Counted from the stretch's first letter, positions 1 to 8,300 are shown. The stretch is DNA of 10,145 bases from Fidelibacterota bacterium (GCA_013203015.1 JABMPO010000413.1:1-10145), one strand, 5' to 3'. Notes: a model not told the origin generated them from the letters alone. Program-made: numbers and translations.

Positions 1-288
1 CTGGCTAAAGATTGGCGGACTGATAAATATCTGCGTCATCTGGAAGCACTGCTGGCTTTGATGGATAAGAAGTACAGTTTCATCGTCTCCGGCGATGGCA
101 ATGTGATTGAACCTGACGGGCCAATTATTGCAATTGGTTCCGGTGGGGGGTTTGCCCAGGCTGCCGCGTCGGCCTATCTAAAAAGTACTAAACTGGCTGC
201 CGCACCAATTGTTGAAAAATCGTTAAAGATTGCCTCTGAGTTATGTATTTACACCAATGATTCGATAACGGTGCTGGAAATAAAATGA
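1..288 (+). CDS. hslV: HslV peptidase subunit, C-terminal part (5' end outside window)
   Basis: This is the proteolytic subunit of the cytoplasmic HslUV (ClpQY) ATP-dependent protease. The frame is open from base 1 and gives 95 residues before TGA at 286-288, about the C-terminal half of a family that is usually near 175 residues. Visible family features are the opening LAKDWRTDKYLRHLEA helix, then SGDGNVIEPDGPIIAIGSGG, the alanine-rich helix after it, and the C-terminal stretch KIASELCIYTNDSITVLEI, the part that faces HslU. The catalytic N-terminal threonine lies off the left edge, so activity cannot be judged here. The stop overlaps the hslU start as ATGA, which fits the normal hslV-hslU operon and translational coupling. 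In many bacteria xerC or codY genes lie nearby, but nothing upstream is visible. Confidence 0.96.
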   Translation: MAKDWRTDKYLRHLEALLALMDKKYSFIVSGDGNVIEPDGPIIAIGSGGGFAQAAASAYLKSTKLAAAPIVEKSLKIASELCIYTNDSITVLEIK

Positions 289-1625
289 AAGAATTAACAC
301 CCAAACAGATCGTTAAGGAGCTGGATAAATACATCGTTGCCCAGGATGATGCCAAACGTTCTGTGGCAATTGCCCTGCGCAATCGCTGGCGTCGCCAGCA
401 GGTTAGTGCTGCCATGCGGGATGAGATAGTCCCCAATAATATTATTTTAATTGGTCCCACCGGCGTTGGAAAAACCGAAATAGCCCGTCGGTTGGCCAAC
501 CTGGCCAATGCGCCTTTTTTAAAAGTGGAAGCCAGCAAATTTACCGAAGTAGGCTATGTGGGACGAGATGTGGAATCGATAATTCGCGATCTTACCGATA
601 TTGCCGTGAATATGGTACGGCAGGAAAAAGAGGATGAAGTAATCGAGTTGGCCGAACGACTGGCTGAAGAACGCATACTGGATATTCTTTTTCCCGATGA
701 TTTAAAAACTGTGAGCAAACGTTCTAAGGAAGCCCAGGAACGCCACGAGCGGACCCGTAATCGATTGCGGAAAAAACTGCGCAATGGTGAATATGAAGAT
801 CACGATATTGAAGTCGATATAACGGAAGACAGCATGCCCATGATGCAAGTATTTGGTCCCCTGGGAATGGAAGATATTGGAATGAATTTAAAGGACATGA
901 TGTCCAATATATTACCCCAATCCAAGAAAAAACGACACATGAAAGTTGTCGATGCCCGTGAGCATCTCATTGATTCCGAAGCGCATAAACTGGTTGATCA
1001 GGATGAAGTAATCCGGTTGGCTAAAGAGCGGGTAGAAAATAATGGCATCGTTTTTCTGGATGAAATTGATAAAATAATCGGTAGCGATGGTTCTGCCGGA
1101 CCGGACGTGAGCAGGGAAGGTGTCCAGCGTGATTTGCTGCCAATTGTTGAAGGATCAACGGTTCCCACCCGTTATGGAATGGTACAATCGGATCATGTTT
1201 TATTCATTGCCGCGGGCGCATTTCATACTGCTGCGCCGGCCGATATGATTCCCGAGCTACAGGGCCGGTTTCCGATACGTGTTGAAATGGATAAACTGAC
1301 CCAGAAGGATTTTGTTAAAATCCTGACCCATCCCCGTTCGGCATTAATCAAGCAATACACTGCTTTACTGGGGGCGGAAAATGTTACTATGACTTTCCAG
1401 AAACCAGCCATAACCGCAATTGCAAAATATGCCACCGATGTGAATTCCAAAATGGAAAATATCGGAGCCCGGCGGCTGCACACGATTATGACGACCCTGC
1501 TGGATGATATCCTCTTCGAACAACCAACCGGCAAGGATACTAAGATTACAATCACTAAGGCAATGGTTGATGAGCAATTGGAAGGGATTGCCGAAGATCA
1601 GGATTTAAGCCGTTATATCCTCTAA
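285..1625 (+). CDS. hslU: HslU, AAA+ unfoldase of the HslUV protease
   Basis: HslU is the hexameric ATPase that unfolds substrates and threads them into HslV. The protein has 446 residues, normal for the family (E. coli 443). Visible features are Walker A GPTGVGKT at 57-64, the pore-loop motif GYVGRD at 90-95, the charged family-specific I domain at roughly 110-225, Walker B GIVFLDEIDKI at 254-264, a putative arginine finger in GRFPIRVE (R328), the sensor-2 motif GARRLHT at 394-400, and the C-terminal tail DLSRYIL, which inserts between HslV subunits. All key residues appear intact. The ATG lies within the hslV stop (ATGA overlap), with only a weak purine stretch ahead of it, so coupled translation is likely. 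The gene ends in TAA at 1623-1625, which forms the loop of a small inverted repeat, and a terminator-like hairpin follows at 1643-1665. Confidence 0.98.
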   Translation: MKELTPKQIVKELDKYIVAQDDAKRSVAIALRNRWRRQQVSAAMRDEIVPNNIILIGPTGVGKTEIARRLANLANAPFLKVEASKFTEVGYVGRDVESIIRDLTDIAVNMVRQEKEDEVIELAERLAEERILDILFPDDLKTVSKRSKEAQERHERTRNRLRKKLRNGEYEDHDIEVDITEDSMPMMQVFGPLGMEDIGMNLKDMMSNILPQSKKKRHMKVVDAREHLIDSEAHKLVDQDEVIRLAKERVENNGIVFLDEIDKIIGSDGSAGPDVSREGVQRDLLPIVEGSTVPTRYGMVQSDHVLFIAAGAFHTAAPADMIPELQGRFPIRVEMDKLTQKDFVKILTHPRSALIKQYTALLGAENVTMTFQKPAITAIAKYATDVNSKMENIGARRLHTIMTTLLDDILFEQPTGKDTKITITKAMVDEQLEGIAEDQDLSRYIL

Positions 1626-1631
1626 GAGGAT
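1617..1631 (+). repeat. Short inverted repeat around the hslU stop codon
   Basis: ATCCTC (1617-1622) and GAGGAT (1626-1631) are perfect 6-bp arms around a three-base loop that is the hslU TAA stop codon itself. Its GAGG arm, extended as AGAGG at 1625-1629, can instead pair with CCTCT at 1645-1649, which is the ascending arm and first loop base of the following terminator-like hairpin. The two structures could therefore be alternatives. The repeat is visible in the sequence, but the regulatory meaning is inference and chance is possible at this length. Confidence 0.45.
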
Positions 1632-1642
1632 TATTGATAAAT

Positions 1643-1665
1643 GGCCTCTCCGGAGGCCTTTTTTT
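1643..1665 (+). terminator. Rho-independent terminator-like hairpin between hslU and argF
   Basis: The 6-bp perfect stem GGCCTC/GAGGCC (1643-1648 with 1653-1658) has a TCCG loop and is followed at once by seven T residues (1659-1665). This is a textbook compact intrinsic terminator. It would end the hslVU transcript, but it finishes one base before the argF ribosome binding site. argF must then be reached by readthrough, or be controlled by conditional termination. No convincing separate argF promoter lies between the T-run and the start codon, because there is no room for one. Confidence 0.75.
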
Positions 1666-1670
1666 GGGAG
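1666..1670 (+). promoter_or_regulatory. Ribosome binding site of argF (fixes its start)
   Basis: GGGAG lies five bases before the ATG at 1676 and directly abuts the T-run of the preceding hairpin. It selects the 1676 start over an in-frame ATG at 1634. The 1634 start would add 14 residues encoded through the terminator stem and unlike the ornithine carbamoyltransferase N-terminus. Confidence 0.8.
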
Positions 1671-1675
1671 AAATA

Positions 1676-2593
1676 ATGAAACGCGACTTTATCCACATAA
1701 CTGACTTCACTACCGCGGAGATATGGGATACTCTGCATCTGGCGCGGGAAGTTAAGGCGAAGTTGAAAAACCGGGAAGATTATAAACCTTTCAAGGATCA
1801 CAGTATGTCGATGATCTTTGCCAAGCCTTCCGCCCGTACAAGAATTTCTTTTGAAACCGGATTTTTCCGGCTGGGTGGTCATGCCCTGTATCTGGGACCC
1901 AATGATATTGGTATTGGCAAACGTGAAGCAGTTAAGGACATCGCCCGGGTGGTGAGCCGCTATAATGATATTATCATGGCGCGCCTGTTTGAACACCGAC
2001 ACATGACCGAACTGGCCGAACACGCTACCGTACCGGTGGTTAATGGTTTGACCGATTACAACCATCCCTGTCAGATAATGGCTGATATCCTCACTATCTG
2101 GGAACACCGGGGAAATCTGGACGATTTAAAAATTGTTTATGTTGGTGACGGGAATAATATTGTGCATTCCTGGCTGCATCTCGCTGCGCGTTTTCCCTTC
2201 GAATTCGTTTGTGTTTGTCCTGAGGGCTATAGTCCCGAATCAGCTGCTATCAGGCTTGCTAATGAAGCCGGTCTGAGCTCTATCAGTATTTCCCATGATC
2301 CGAAGACCGCCGTAAAAAATGCCGATGTGATTTATACCGATGTGTGGGCATCCATGGGTCAGAAAGATGAGCGAGATGAAAGAATTAAACGCTTCCAGGG
2401 TTTTCAGGTTAATGACGATCTAATGGCTGCTACCGGCAAGGATACCTATTTTATGCACTGCCTGCCGGCCGAACGCGGGGTCGAAACAACCGACTCGGTA
2501 TTGGAATCAAAAAACTCGATTGTCTTTGCTGAAGCGGAAAACCGCATGCATGCCCAAAACGCGATAATGCTTAGAATAATGGGAATAGAATAG
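1676..2593 (+). CDS. argF: Ornithine carbamoyltransferase
   Basis: This enzyme makes citrulline from carbamoyl phosphate and L-ornithine in the cytoplasm, in the arginine pathway. From the ATG at 1676 it has 305 residues, typical for the family. The carbamoyl-phosphate site SARTR is at 52-56 (S-x-R-T-R pattern), HPCQ at 130-133, the domain-linking VGDGNN at 156-161, the ornithine-loop WASMGQ at 224-229, and the catalytic HCLPAERG at 261-268. The C-terminal helix contains AENRMHAQNAIM. Phrases such as KPSARTRISFETGFF, LTDYNHPCQIMAD and the WASMGQKDE/HCLPAERG pair resemble the plant-chloroplast and cyanobacterial OTC branch more than E. coli ArgI. The canonical SMG and HCLP motifs favour OTC over acetyl- or succinylornithine transferases. 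No other arginine gene is nearby. The upstream hairpin may regulate entry into this gene. It ends two bases from the stop of the converging gene. Confidence 0.97.
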   Translation: MKRDFIHITDFTTAEIWDTLHLAREVKAKLKNREDYKPFKDHSMSMIFAKPSARTRISFETGFFRLGGHALYLGPNDIGIGKREAVKDIARVVSRYNDIIMARLFEHRHMTELAEHATVPVVNGLTDYNHPCQIMADILTIWEHRGNLDDLKIVYVGDGNNIVHSWLHLAARFPFEFVCVCPEGYSPESAAIRLANEAGLSSISISHDPKTAVKNADVIYTDVWASMGQKDERDERIKRFQGFQVNDDLMAATGKDTYFMHCLPAERGVETTDSVLESKNSIVFAEAENRMHAQNAIMLRIMGIE

Positions 2594-2595
2594 GG

Positions 2596-3345
2596 TTACT
2601 TGGTTTCTGTCCAGCGGACAGCTTGAGTGCGGTATTCAACCGTAGTGCCCGGATTAATAGCAACGATTACTTTAAAGGCAGCAGTCTGACCAGGCTCCAG
2701 GGCAGTATCGGTAATCACACCGGACTCATATTTCATTAATTTACTTTTAACAAAAGCCGAGTCCTGGCCGGCCGATGTTGTCATACTGGTCCATAGATCA
2801 GCAATCACCCGCACGAAATCGGCTCTTTTCTGACCGGTATTCTTTACTTGTCCAGTTACTACCTCGTGATCGGGATAAACGGTGATCTGCGGTTCGCCAA
2901 TGATCTCGACTTCAGCGCTTACGCCATAATTCTCGTCCACCCGCACAACCAGATTTTTTCGTATCACCAATCTACCAAGACTGGTCTGCAAACTGATTTC
3001 GGTAGGGGACTCGCCGGTAATTGTTCCAACCACCACGGTACCATTCTGGAGGATGATTCGGTGCTGGTTTTCCGGTATCGGGATCAGTTCCAGTAATTTT
3101 TTATCAACTGGCGGCAGGGTGTTTGTTCGTTCATAGATGGATACAACGGTTTTTAATGAGTCTATCTGCCGCTGGAGCGTCTGAAAGGTATTCTGGTAAT
3201 CATAAAACGGCGGTGATTCGCCAGTTGGTTGGGCAGAAGATTCAGGTCTGATAGCTGGTAATGTTTCCCCGGTGTTATCCTGATCTGTGGATTGAGCCGG
3301 AACAATTACCAGCCCAGCCAGGATAATAATCAGTACTTTATTCAT
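2596..3345 (-). CDS. Secreted protein with FxLYD-like C-terminal domain, function unknown
   Basis: I do not recognise a named gene. From the ATG at 3345 the protein has 249 residues. It begins MNKVLIIILAGLVIVPAQS, a signal peptide with probable cleavage near residue 19. Residues 20-50 are a Ser/Pro/Glu-rich linker, 51-72 a short heptad-like helix (FQTLQRQIDSLKTVVSI), and 95-137 a small beta domain with LQNGTVVVGTITGE, resembling an LSm/SH3-like strand pattern. Residues 155-242 resemble the FxLYD/DUF3426 beta-sandwich (HEVVTGQVKNTG, then LEPGQTAAFKV). It is likely periplasmic or surface-anchored, possibly a binding or scaffold protein. The frame is open further upstream to 3483, but that part lies inside the preceding gene and lacks a signal peptide. 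The start overlaps the preceding stop by eight bases (ATGAATAA), with GGGGA about eight bases ahead, so translation is probably coupled to the HEAT lipoprotein gene. Confidence 0.8.
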   Translation of the reverse strand: MNKVLIIILAGLVIVPAQSTDQDNTGETLPAIRPESSAQPTGESPPFYDYQNTFQTLQRQIDSLKTVVSIYERTNTLPPVDKKLLELIPIPENQHRIILQNGTVVVGTITGESPTEISLQTSLGRLVIRKNLVVRVDENYGVSAEVEIIGEPQITVYPDHEVVTGQVKNTGQKRADFVRVIADLWTSMTTSAGQDSAFVKSKLMKYESGVITDTALEPGQTAAFKVIVAINPGTTVEYRTQAVRWTETK

Positions 3346-4459
3346 TAGCGGTTTCCCCACTGTGGGCTTTAAAAGCCATGCGACGCAAAGTTTCCCCGTA
3401 TTTACCGTCTTGATCAAAATGATCCACCATTTCTGAAATGGCGCTGTATAAATGATAATTTTTCGGATTTTCCAGCAACACAATTATTTGGGGAACCAGG
3501 CTGGGATCATTAAACCTTGTCAGGCCTTGCAGGGCTTTTTCTCGCAGGGAAATAGGATATTCCTCATTCATAATAATTTCGATGACTGCTGATTTTATTT
3601 CGGGATCGTCAAATTCGCCCAGAGCGTCCAGCAGGGTGTTGAGCAGGCTGTAGTACTCAGTTTTCCCGGCCTGATAAGTTTCCAGCAATGCCAGTATCAG
3701 TTTTTCCTCTTTTACACCGGCCATTGTATTCAGCGCGAAATCCCGGACTTCGGTACCACTGGCGGGATCACCAAGTAATTCGGTAAAGGCGCCAACAACG
3801 TCAGAGGTTTCCTTTTTGCCCAGGATTTCCACGGCCCGATTTCGCACGGCAATATTAACCGTGGGGTCGCGGGCAATCGACATCAGGACCGGAATGACTT
3901 GGTCGTTCCCCAGAGAACCGAGCGTTTCGGCCAGCAGGTTTTCGGTGCGCATCAGATTTGCTTTGCTGATTTCATACAAATCCAGTAGAGACAAAATTTG
4001 ATCTTCGGTGCGAATTTTACCAAGAGTTTTTACCAGTCGCACGTGTAACTGGTTGGTTTTGGTCTCGATTTGGTGCATTGCCTGGATTATAGCCTCCGCT
4101 GCCAGGGGGTCATCGGTGAATCCGGCTAGAATATCGATCGATTCTTCCATAAAGCTAAGATTCATTCCATTTGCCGACCCAACAACATGAGCTATGGCTT
4201 CCAGGGCGGATGGGTGCTGTGATTCAGCCAGGGCGCGCCCGGCGGCTATTCTCACTTCAGCAGGTTGGCTTTCGTCAAGATATACTGAAATGAGCTGATC
4301 CAGTGATTCAATATTTCCACTCTGGTAAGAAAGTCGTAATTGTTCAACTGTGTCGTACCCGGAAAACCGATCTTTTTTCTTAAAAATACCTAACACGGAA
4401 CAGCTGCTAAAAAATACCATTGCGGCCAATAAAAAAAATATGGTTCGATTATGCCTCAC
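3338..4459 (-). CDS. HEAT-repeat lipoprotein, function unknown
   Basis: The 373-residue product starts with a lipoprotein signal: MRHN, the hydrophobic stretch RTIFFLLAAMVFFSS, and a lipobox cysteine at 20. Residues from about 38 to 365 form an all-helical solenoid of HEAT-like repeats, with recurring helix pairs such as EVRIAAGRALAES (68-80), AVRNRAVEILGKK (204-216), EVRDFALNTMAGVK (237-250) and SLREKALQGLTRF (304-316). HEAT solenoids are protein-binding scaffolds and no catalytic motif is visible. It is probably anchored to the outer or inner membrane facing the periplasm. The start is GTG, chosen because it overlaps the upstream TGA (GTGA), has GGAG six bases ahead, and begins the signal peptide. 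The gene sits between an lpxH-like gene and a secreted FxLYD protein gene, overlapping both, so a shared envelope role is plausible but unproven. Confidence 0.85.
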   Translation of the reverse strand: MRHNRTIFFLLAAMVFFSSCSVLGIFKKKDRFSGYDTVEQLRLSYQSGNIESLDQLISVYLDESQPAEVRIAAGRALAESQHPSALEAIAHVVGSANGMNLSFMEESIDILAGFTDDPLAAEAIIQAMHQIETKTNQLHVRLVKTLGKIRTEDQILSLLDLYEISKANLMRTENLLAETLGSLGNDQVIPVLMSIARDPTVNIAVRNRAVEILGKKETSDVVGAFTELLGDPASGTEVRDFALNTMAGVKEEKLILALLETYQAGKTEYYSLLNTLLDALGEFDDPEIKSAVIEIIMNEEYPISLREKALQGLTRFNDPSLVPQIIVLLENPKNYHLYSAISEMVDHFDQDGKYGETLRRMAFKAHSGETANE

Positions 4460-5199
4460 TTGTCACTCCAGGTTTTTAGAACCAGATCATTACCATCAAA
4501 AATTGCATATGAATAGTAATTGATCCAGTCGCCCAAGATGATGAGCTTATTATTGTCCCGATCAACCGTACGGGTCTGGTGATAATGCCCCGTAATAACA
4601 TAATTATAGCCGTTGTTGAATTTATGCTGGGCAAATACCATCAAGTCTTCAACAATCCGGTTATTGTATTCATCGGTGTGAACGTAATGCTGCCCTTTCT
4701 TTGAGATCCAGTTGGCAAATCGATAACCGATGTTGGGGTGCAGACCGCGGAAACATTTTATAAACCAGCGATTTCTGATAATTTTTTTAAGTATTCGATA
4801 GGCGCTATCCCATGATAGAAGTCCATCACCATGGGTAAGGTAAAATTTTCTACCATTTGATTCAAAAGTAGTATCGTTATAATAGGTTTTAGTCATCAGA
4901 GTATCGGTTATGAAGTCCATAACCCAGTAATCATGATTACCCAGCAGGAAATGGACTTCAATTCCGGCTTGACGAACCTGATGAAGCTTTGCCAGAAAAG
5001 GAAAATACACTTTGGGCATAACGTGTTGGTATTCAAACCAGAAATCGAACAGGTCGCCAACAATGAACAAAGTGCCATTTGATTTGATGACATGATCGAG
5101 GAAATGAAATAATTTTTCCTGCTTGGTGTTCTCCCCGCCCTGGGGGTGCAGCATCAAGTGGATGTCGGAAATGAAAAACAGTGGTAAGTCCATTAGCAT
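4456..5199 (-). CDS. lpxH: UDP-2,3-diacylglucosamine pyrophosphatase-like metallophosphoesterase (LpxH type)
   Basis: LpxH cleaves UDP-2,3-diacylglucosamine to lipid X and UMP, the fourth step of lipid A synthesis, at the cytoplasmic face of the inner membrane. The 247-residue product carries the calcineurin-like metal-binding set in order: SDIHL (D12, H14), GDLFDFW (48-54), GNHD (87-90), HGD (123-125) and GHYH (204-207). Length and motif spacing match LpxH (E. coli 240). The third block reads GNHD rather than the GNRD of E. coli, as in many Bacteroidota-type homologues, so the exact substrate is less certain than the fold. Start: ATG at 5199; a second in-frame ATG at 5193 is an alternative, and neither has a clear Shine-Dalgarno. 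It is the first gene of a leftward operon and its stop overlaps the next start as GTGA. No other lpx genes are in the window. Confidence 0.85.
   Translation of the reverse strand: MLMDLPLFFISDIHLMLHPQGGENTKQEKLFHFLDHVIKSNGTLFIVGDLFDFWFEYQHVMPKVYFPFLAKLHQVRQAGIEVHFLLGNHDYWVMDFITDTLMTKTYYNDTTFESNGRKFYLTHGDGLLSWDSAYRILKKIIRNRWFIKCFRGLHPNIGYRFANWISKKGQHYVHTDEYNNRIVEDLMVFAQHKFNNGYNYVITGHYHQTRTVDRDNNKLIILGDWINYYSYAIFDGNDLVLKTWSDK
4466..4469 (-). promoter_or_regulatory. Ribosome binding site fixing the GTG start of the HEAT lipoprotein gene
   Basis: On the minus strand, GGAG lies six bases before the GTG at 4459, inside the 3' end of the lpxH-like gene. No ATG at this point would preserve the lipoprotein signal, so this site supports the unusual GTG start. 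Confidence 0.65.
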
Positions 5200-5347
5200 G
5201 GAAACTAATATATTTAATGCCGGTTTAGCAATTAAATTGTCAACCTTTCATAGAGTGTTTGTTGCTTGTATAATATTATTATGTTATCTTCTCAATAGGC
5301 ATCTCTTTGTGGGGAACCGATATTAAATTGATTTTGTTAGGTTAGGT
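5200..5347. promoter_or_regulatory. Divergent promoter region between the lpxH operon and the propeller-barrel gene
   Basis: This 148-bp, AT-rich gap separates divergent genes and should hold both promoters. On the plus strand a perfect TATAAT lies at 5269-5274 with only a weak -35 (TTTCAT, 5246-5251) at 17 bp. On the minus strand a perfect TTGACA lies at 5243-5238, but the -10 candidates at normal spacing (CATTAA, at 18 bp) are poor. No Bacteroidota-type TTTG/TAnnTTTG pair is clearly present. The rightward leader would be about 65-70 bases and ends in a tandem GTTAG repeat (5336-5345), which provides AGG just before the ATG at 5348. The individual boxes are only suggestions. Confidence 0.4.
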
Positions 5348-8300
5348 ATGAAGCGATTACTGATTATTACGTTATTGACGTCGATTAATCTGGTTATGGG
5401 TCAATCCTTTGGTCAGAACAAGGTACAATATAAAGATTTTGATTGGTCATATATTGAATCGGCTCATTTTGATATTTACTATAACAATAATGAGAAAGAA
5501 TTGGCTGAATTTACGGCTGGCGCAATTGAAAAAGCTTACGGTCAAGTATCGAAGCATTTACGTTGGGAGCTGAATAAACGCGTATCGGTAATTGTTTATA
5601 ATTCCCATAATGATTTTCAGCAAACAAACGTAGTTATGACCTATATGAGCGAGGGCATTGGTGGTGTAACTGAATTGTTTAAGAATCGTATAGTAGTTCC
5701 ATTCGAAGGATCATATACACAATTTCGGCATGTGATTCACCATGAGCTGGTACATGCGGTAGTCAATGATATGATTTACGGAGGAAATATCCAGTCAATT
5801 GTTTCGGGACGGGTAAAATTGAATGTCCCGCTGTGGGTTAACGAGGGCCTGGCAGAATACCTGTCATCGAACTGGGATACCAAAGCTGATATGATGCTCC
5901 GGGATCTGGCCATTCATGAATACATTCCGACTGTGCAGGAACTGAATTATTATTTTGCCTATAAGGGAGGTCAGTCGATCTGGCGTTTTATTGGGGAAAA
6001 ATATGGTCGCGAAAAAGTTGGTGAGATATTTTTAAATATGAAGCATAGCCAAAATGCTGAAGCCGGGTTCAAAAAGGCACTTGGAATTGATTATGAAAGT
6101 CTAACTGATAAATGGCACAAATATCTAAAAAAAGAATACTGGCCAGAAGTTGCTGATCGCAGTGAATTAGAGGATATTGCCAAGCGAATTACCAATCATA
6201 AAAAACTCAGGAATTTTTATAACCTATCTCCGGCCCTGTCACCGGACGGTAGTAAGATTGCTTTGTTGACAGATCGGACAGGTTATGCCAACATTGAATT
6301 GATTGATGCTATTAGTGGGAAATATATAAAAACTGTGGTTAAAGGAAATCGATCAGTCGATTTTGAAGAATTGAAATGGCTACAGCCCGGAGTCTCCTGG
6401 TCTCCGGATGGTGAAAAGATATTATTTGCAGCCAAAGCCGGAAAGAGCGATGTATTATATATCATCGATGTAAAAACTGGAAAAAAGAACAAACTGCACT
6501 TTGATATGGACGGTCTATTTACTGCTGTCTGGTCCCCTGATCCCAATAAAATTGCTTTTGTTGGAATGGTGGGGCGTGCCAGTGATATATTTGTATATGA
6601 CATGGAAAGTAAGGAATTAGTCAATTTAACCAATGATGAATACTCTGATTCAGAACCTTCCTGGAGTCCGGACGGACGTGAAATCGCTTTTGTTTCTGAT
6701 AGAAGAAGTGTTGCTGTTGAAATAGCTAAAGATGAATTGGATTACCATGATTATTACCAGACTGATATTTTCACAGTTGCAGTAGAGACCGGAAATATCA
6801 CAGCCATTACCAACACCGATTATAATGAAAACTATCCCATTTGGGCTCATACTCAGAATAAATTGCTTTATTCCGCTGATTATAATGGGGTTTGGAATTT
6901 GCATTTCTATGAATTTGATCAAAATGAATTTTATCCGATTACCAATGTATTGACTGGTATTCAACAGCTTAGTCTATCTGAGGATGATCAGACTCTGGTA
7001 ATTTCCGGCTATGAAGAATGGGGTTGGGATTTATATTCTATTGCCAATCCGTTGGATTTGGATCCAACAAACGTCGAACCCACCAATTTTTACCAGACCC
7101 GAAATACTATTACTGCCCCATTTGAAGATATGCGTGTCAGTAGACATAAAAAAAGCGAAGCAATTGATAATATCCCAAATGATTTCTCCAATTTTATTTT
7201 TTCAGAAGAATACGACCAATATAACAATGTGGTCTTTGATCAGAACGATCCAGTTGTTGCCCTGTCCGATGACAGTACCAAAACTGTTGACGGTGAATAC
7301 ATATCCAATAACTATAAAACGCGTTTCACTTTGGATGTAGTAAATGGCCAGGCAATGTATAATACCGTTTTCGGATATTCCGGCACGACAGTATTCCTAT
7401 TTAGCGACATTCTGGGTGATCATCAAATTTTATTTGGGACTGAATTAGTTCTGACACTCAAGAATAGCGATTATTTCTTTACTTATGCCTATTTAAAGCG
7501 CAGAGCAGATTTTTATATAACTGGGTTCCACACCGCCAATCTTTTTGGAAACGGCTACACTTATGTGAGCCGTTTAAGGAATTATGGTATCAGTGCCGGT
7601 ATTTCACTGCCAACCAGTCGGTTCAATCGGTTTGATGCAGAATTGACCTGGAGTCAGATTCAATATTCTATTATGGCTCGTGATCCTGCAAACCCATATT
7701 CCAATCAGCTTATTACCATTGGTGAACTACATTTAAACACGATTCTGCCAGCGCTGAGCTGGGTTAAGGATAATACGGTTTATGGTTATACCGGCCCGGT
7801 CGATGGTTCCCGCCAGAATTTACGTTTCGTTGTTAGTCCTAAAATCAGTGATGATGGAATAAACTTTAGTACCGTTACCCTTGATTCACGTAAATATTTC
7901 AGGTTCAAGAGAGAATATTCGCTGGCGGGAAGGCTATTACTGGGAACAAGCTTTGGAAATGATGCCCAGAAATTTATGTTGGGTGGATTACCCAATTGGG
8001 TGTTTGGCTATGGAGAAACCGATGGTTTCAAAGATAACGGCAGCTATCGTCAAAACATTCTGACAGGCAATGATTCCACAGACTCCAGCAAAACAAATAC
8101 ATTGAAAGATGCCTATTTTTCAGTGTTTGCCATGCCCGTTCGGGGAACGCGTTATTATGAACGTTACGGGACCAATGTTGCCCTGCTCAATCTGGAATTG
8201 CGCTTTCCGTTTATTAATTATTTTGCCCTTGGTTTTCCGTTTAAAATGATATTCGCTAATATCCGCGGCCATGTGTTTTATGATGTAGGCGCTGCCTGGG

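Noticed and set aside
188..538. Open frame of 116 codons on the minus strand
   Set aside because: It is antisense to hslV/hslU coding sequence, with no ribosome binding site and a composition explained by the opposite strand.
1634..1675. Earlier in-frame ATG for argF
   Set aside because: The extra residues are encoded through the hairpin and T-run, do not look like an OTC N-terminus, and the good GGGAG site serves the ATG at 1676.
1631..2107. Open frame of 158 codons on the minus strand
   Set aside because: It lies antisense to argF, whose motifs are complete, shows no recognisable domain, and is an ordinary shadow frame.
3356..3366. CCCAC/GTGGG inverted repeat near the start of the FxLYD-like gene
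   Set aside because: The arms are only 4-5 bp with a loop of one to three bases inside coding sequence. It could touch the GGGG of the ribosome binding site but is too weak to call.
3346..3483. Upstream extension of the FxLYD-like protein by 46 residues
   Set aside because: It would overlap the HEAT lipoprotein gene and bury the clear signal peptide that begins at the ATG at 3345.
5281..5298. Five-codon leader reading frame (ATG to TAG) before the propeller-barrel gene
   Set aside because: It is very short, has no regulatory residues and no ribosome binding site, and is expected by chance in AT-rich sequence.
6283..6633. Open frames inside the 1054-residue gene on other frames (for example the minus strand at 6283-6633 and 6650-6964)
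   Set aside because: The host frame has continuous domain signatures through these positions and the alternative translations have none.
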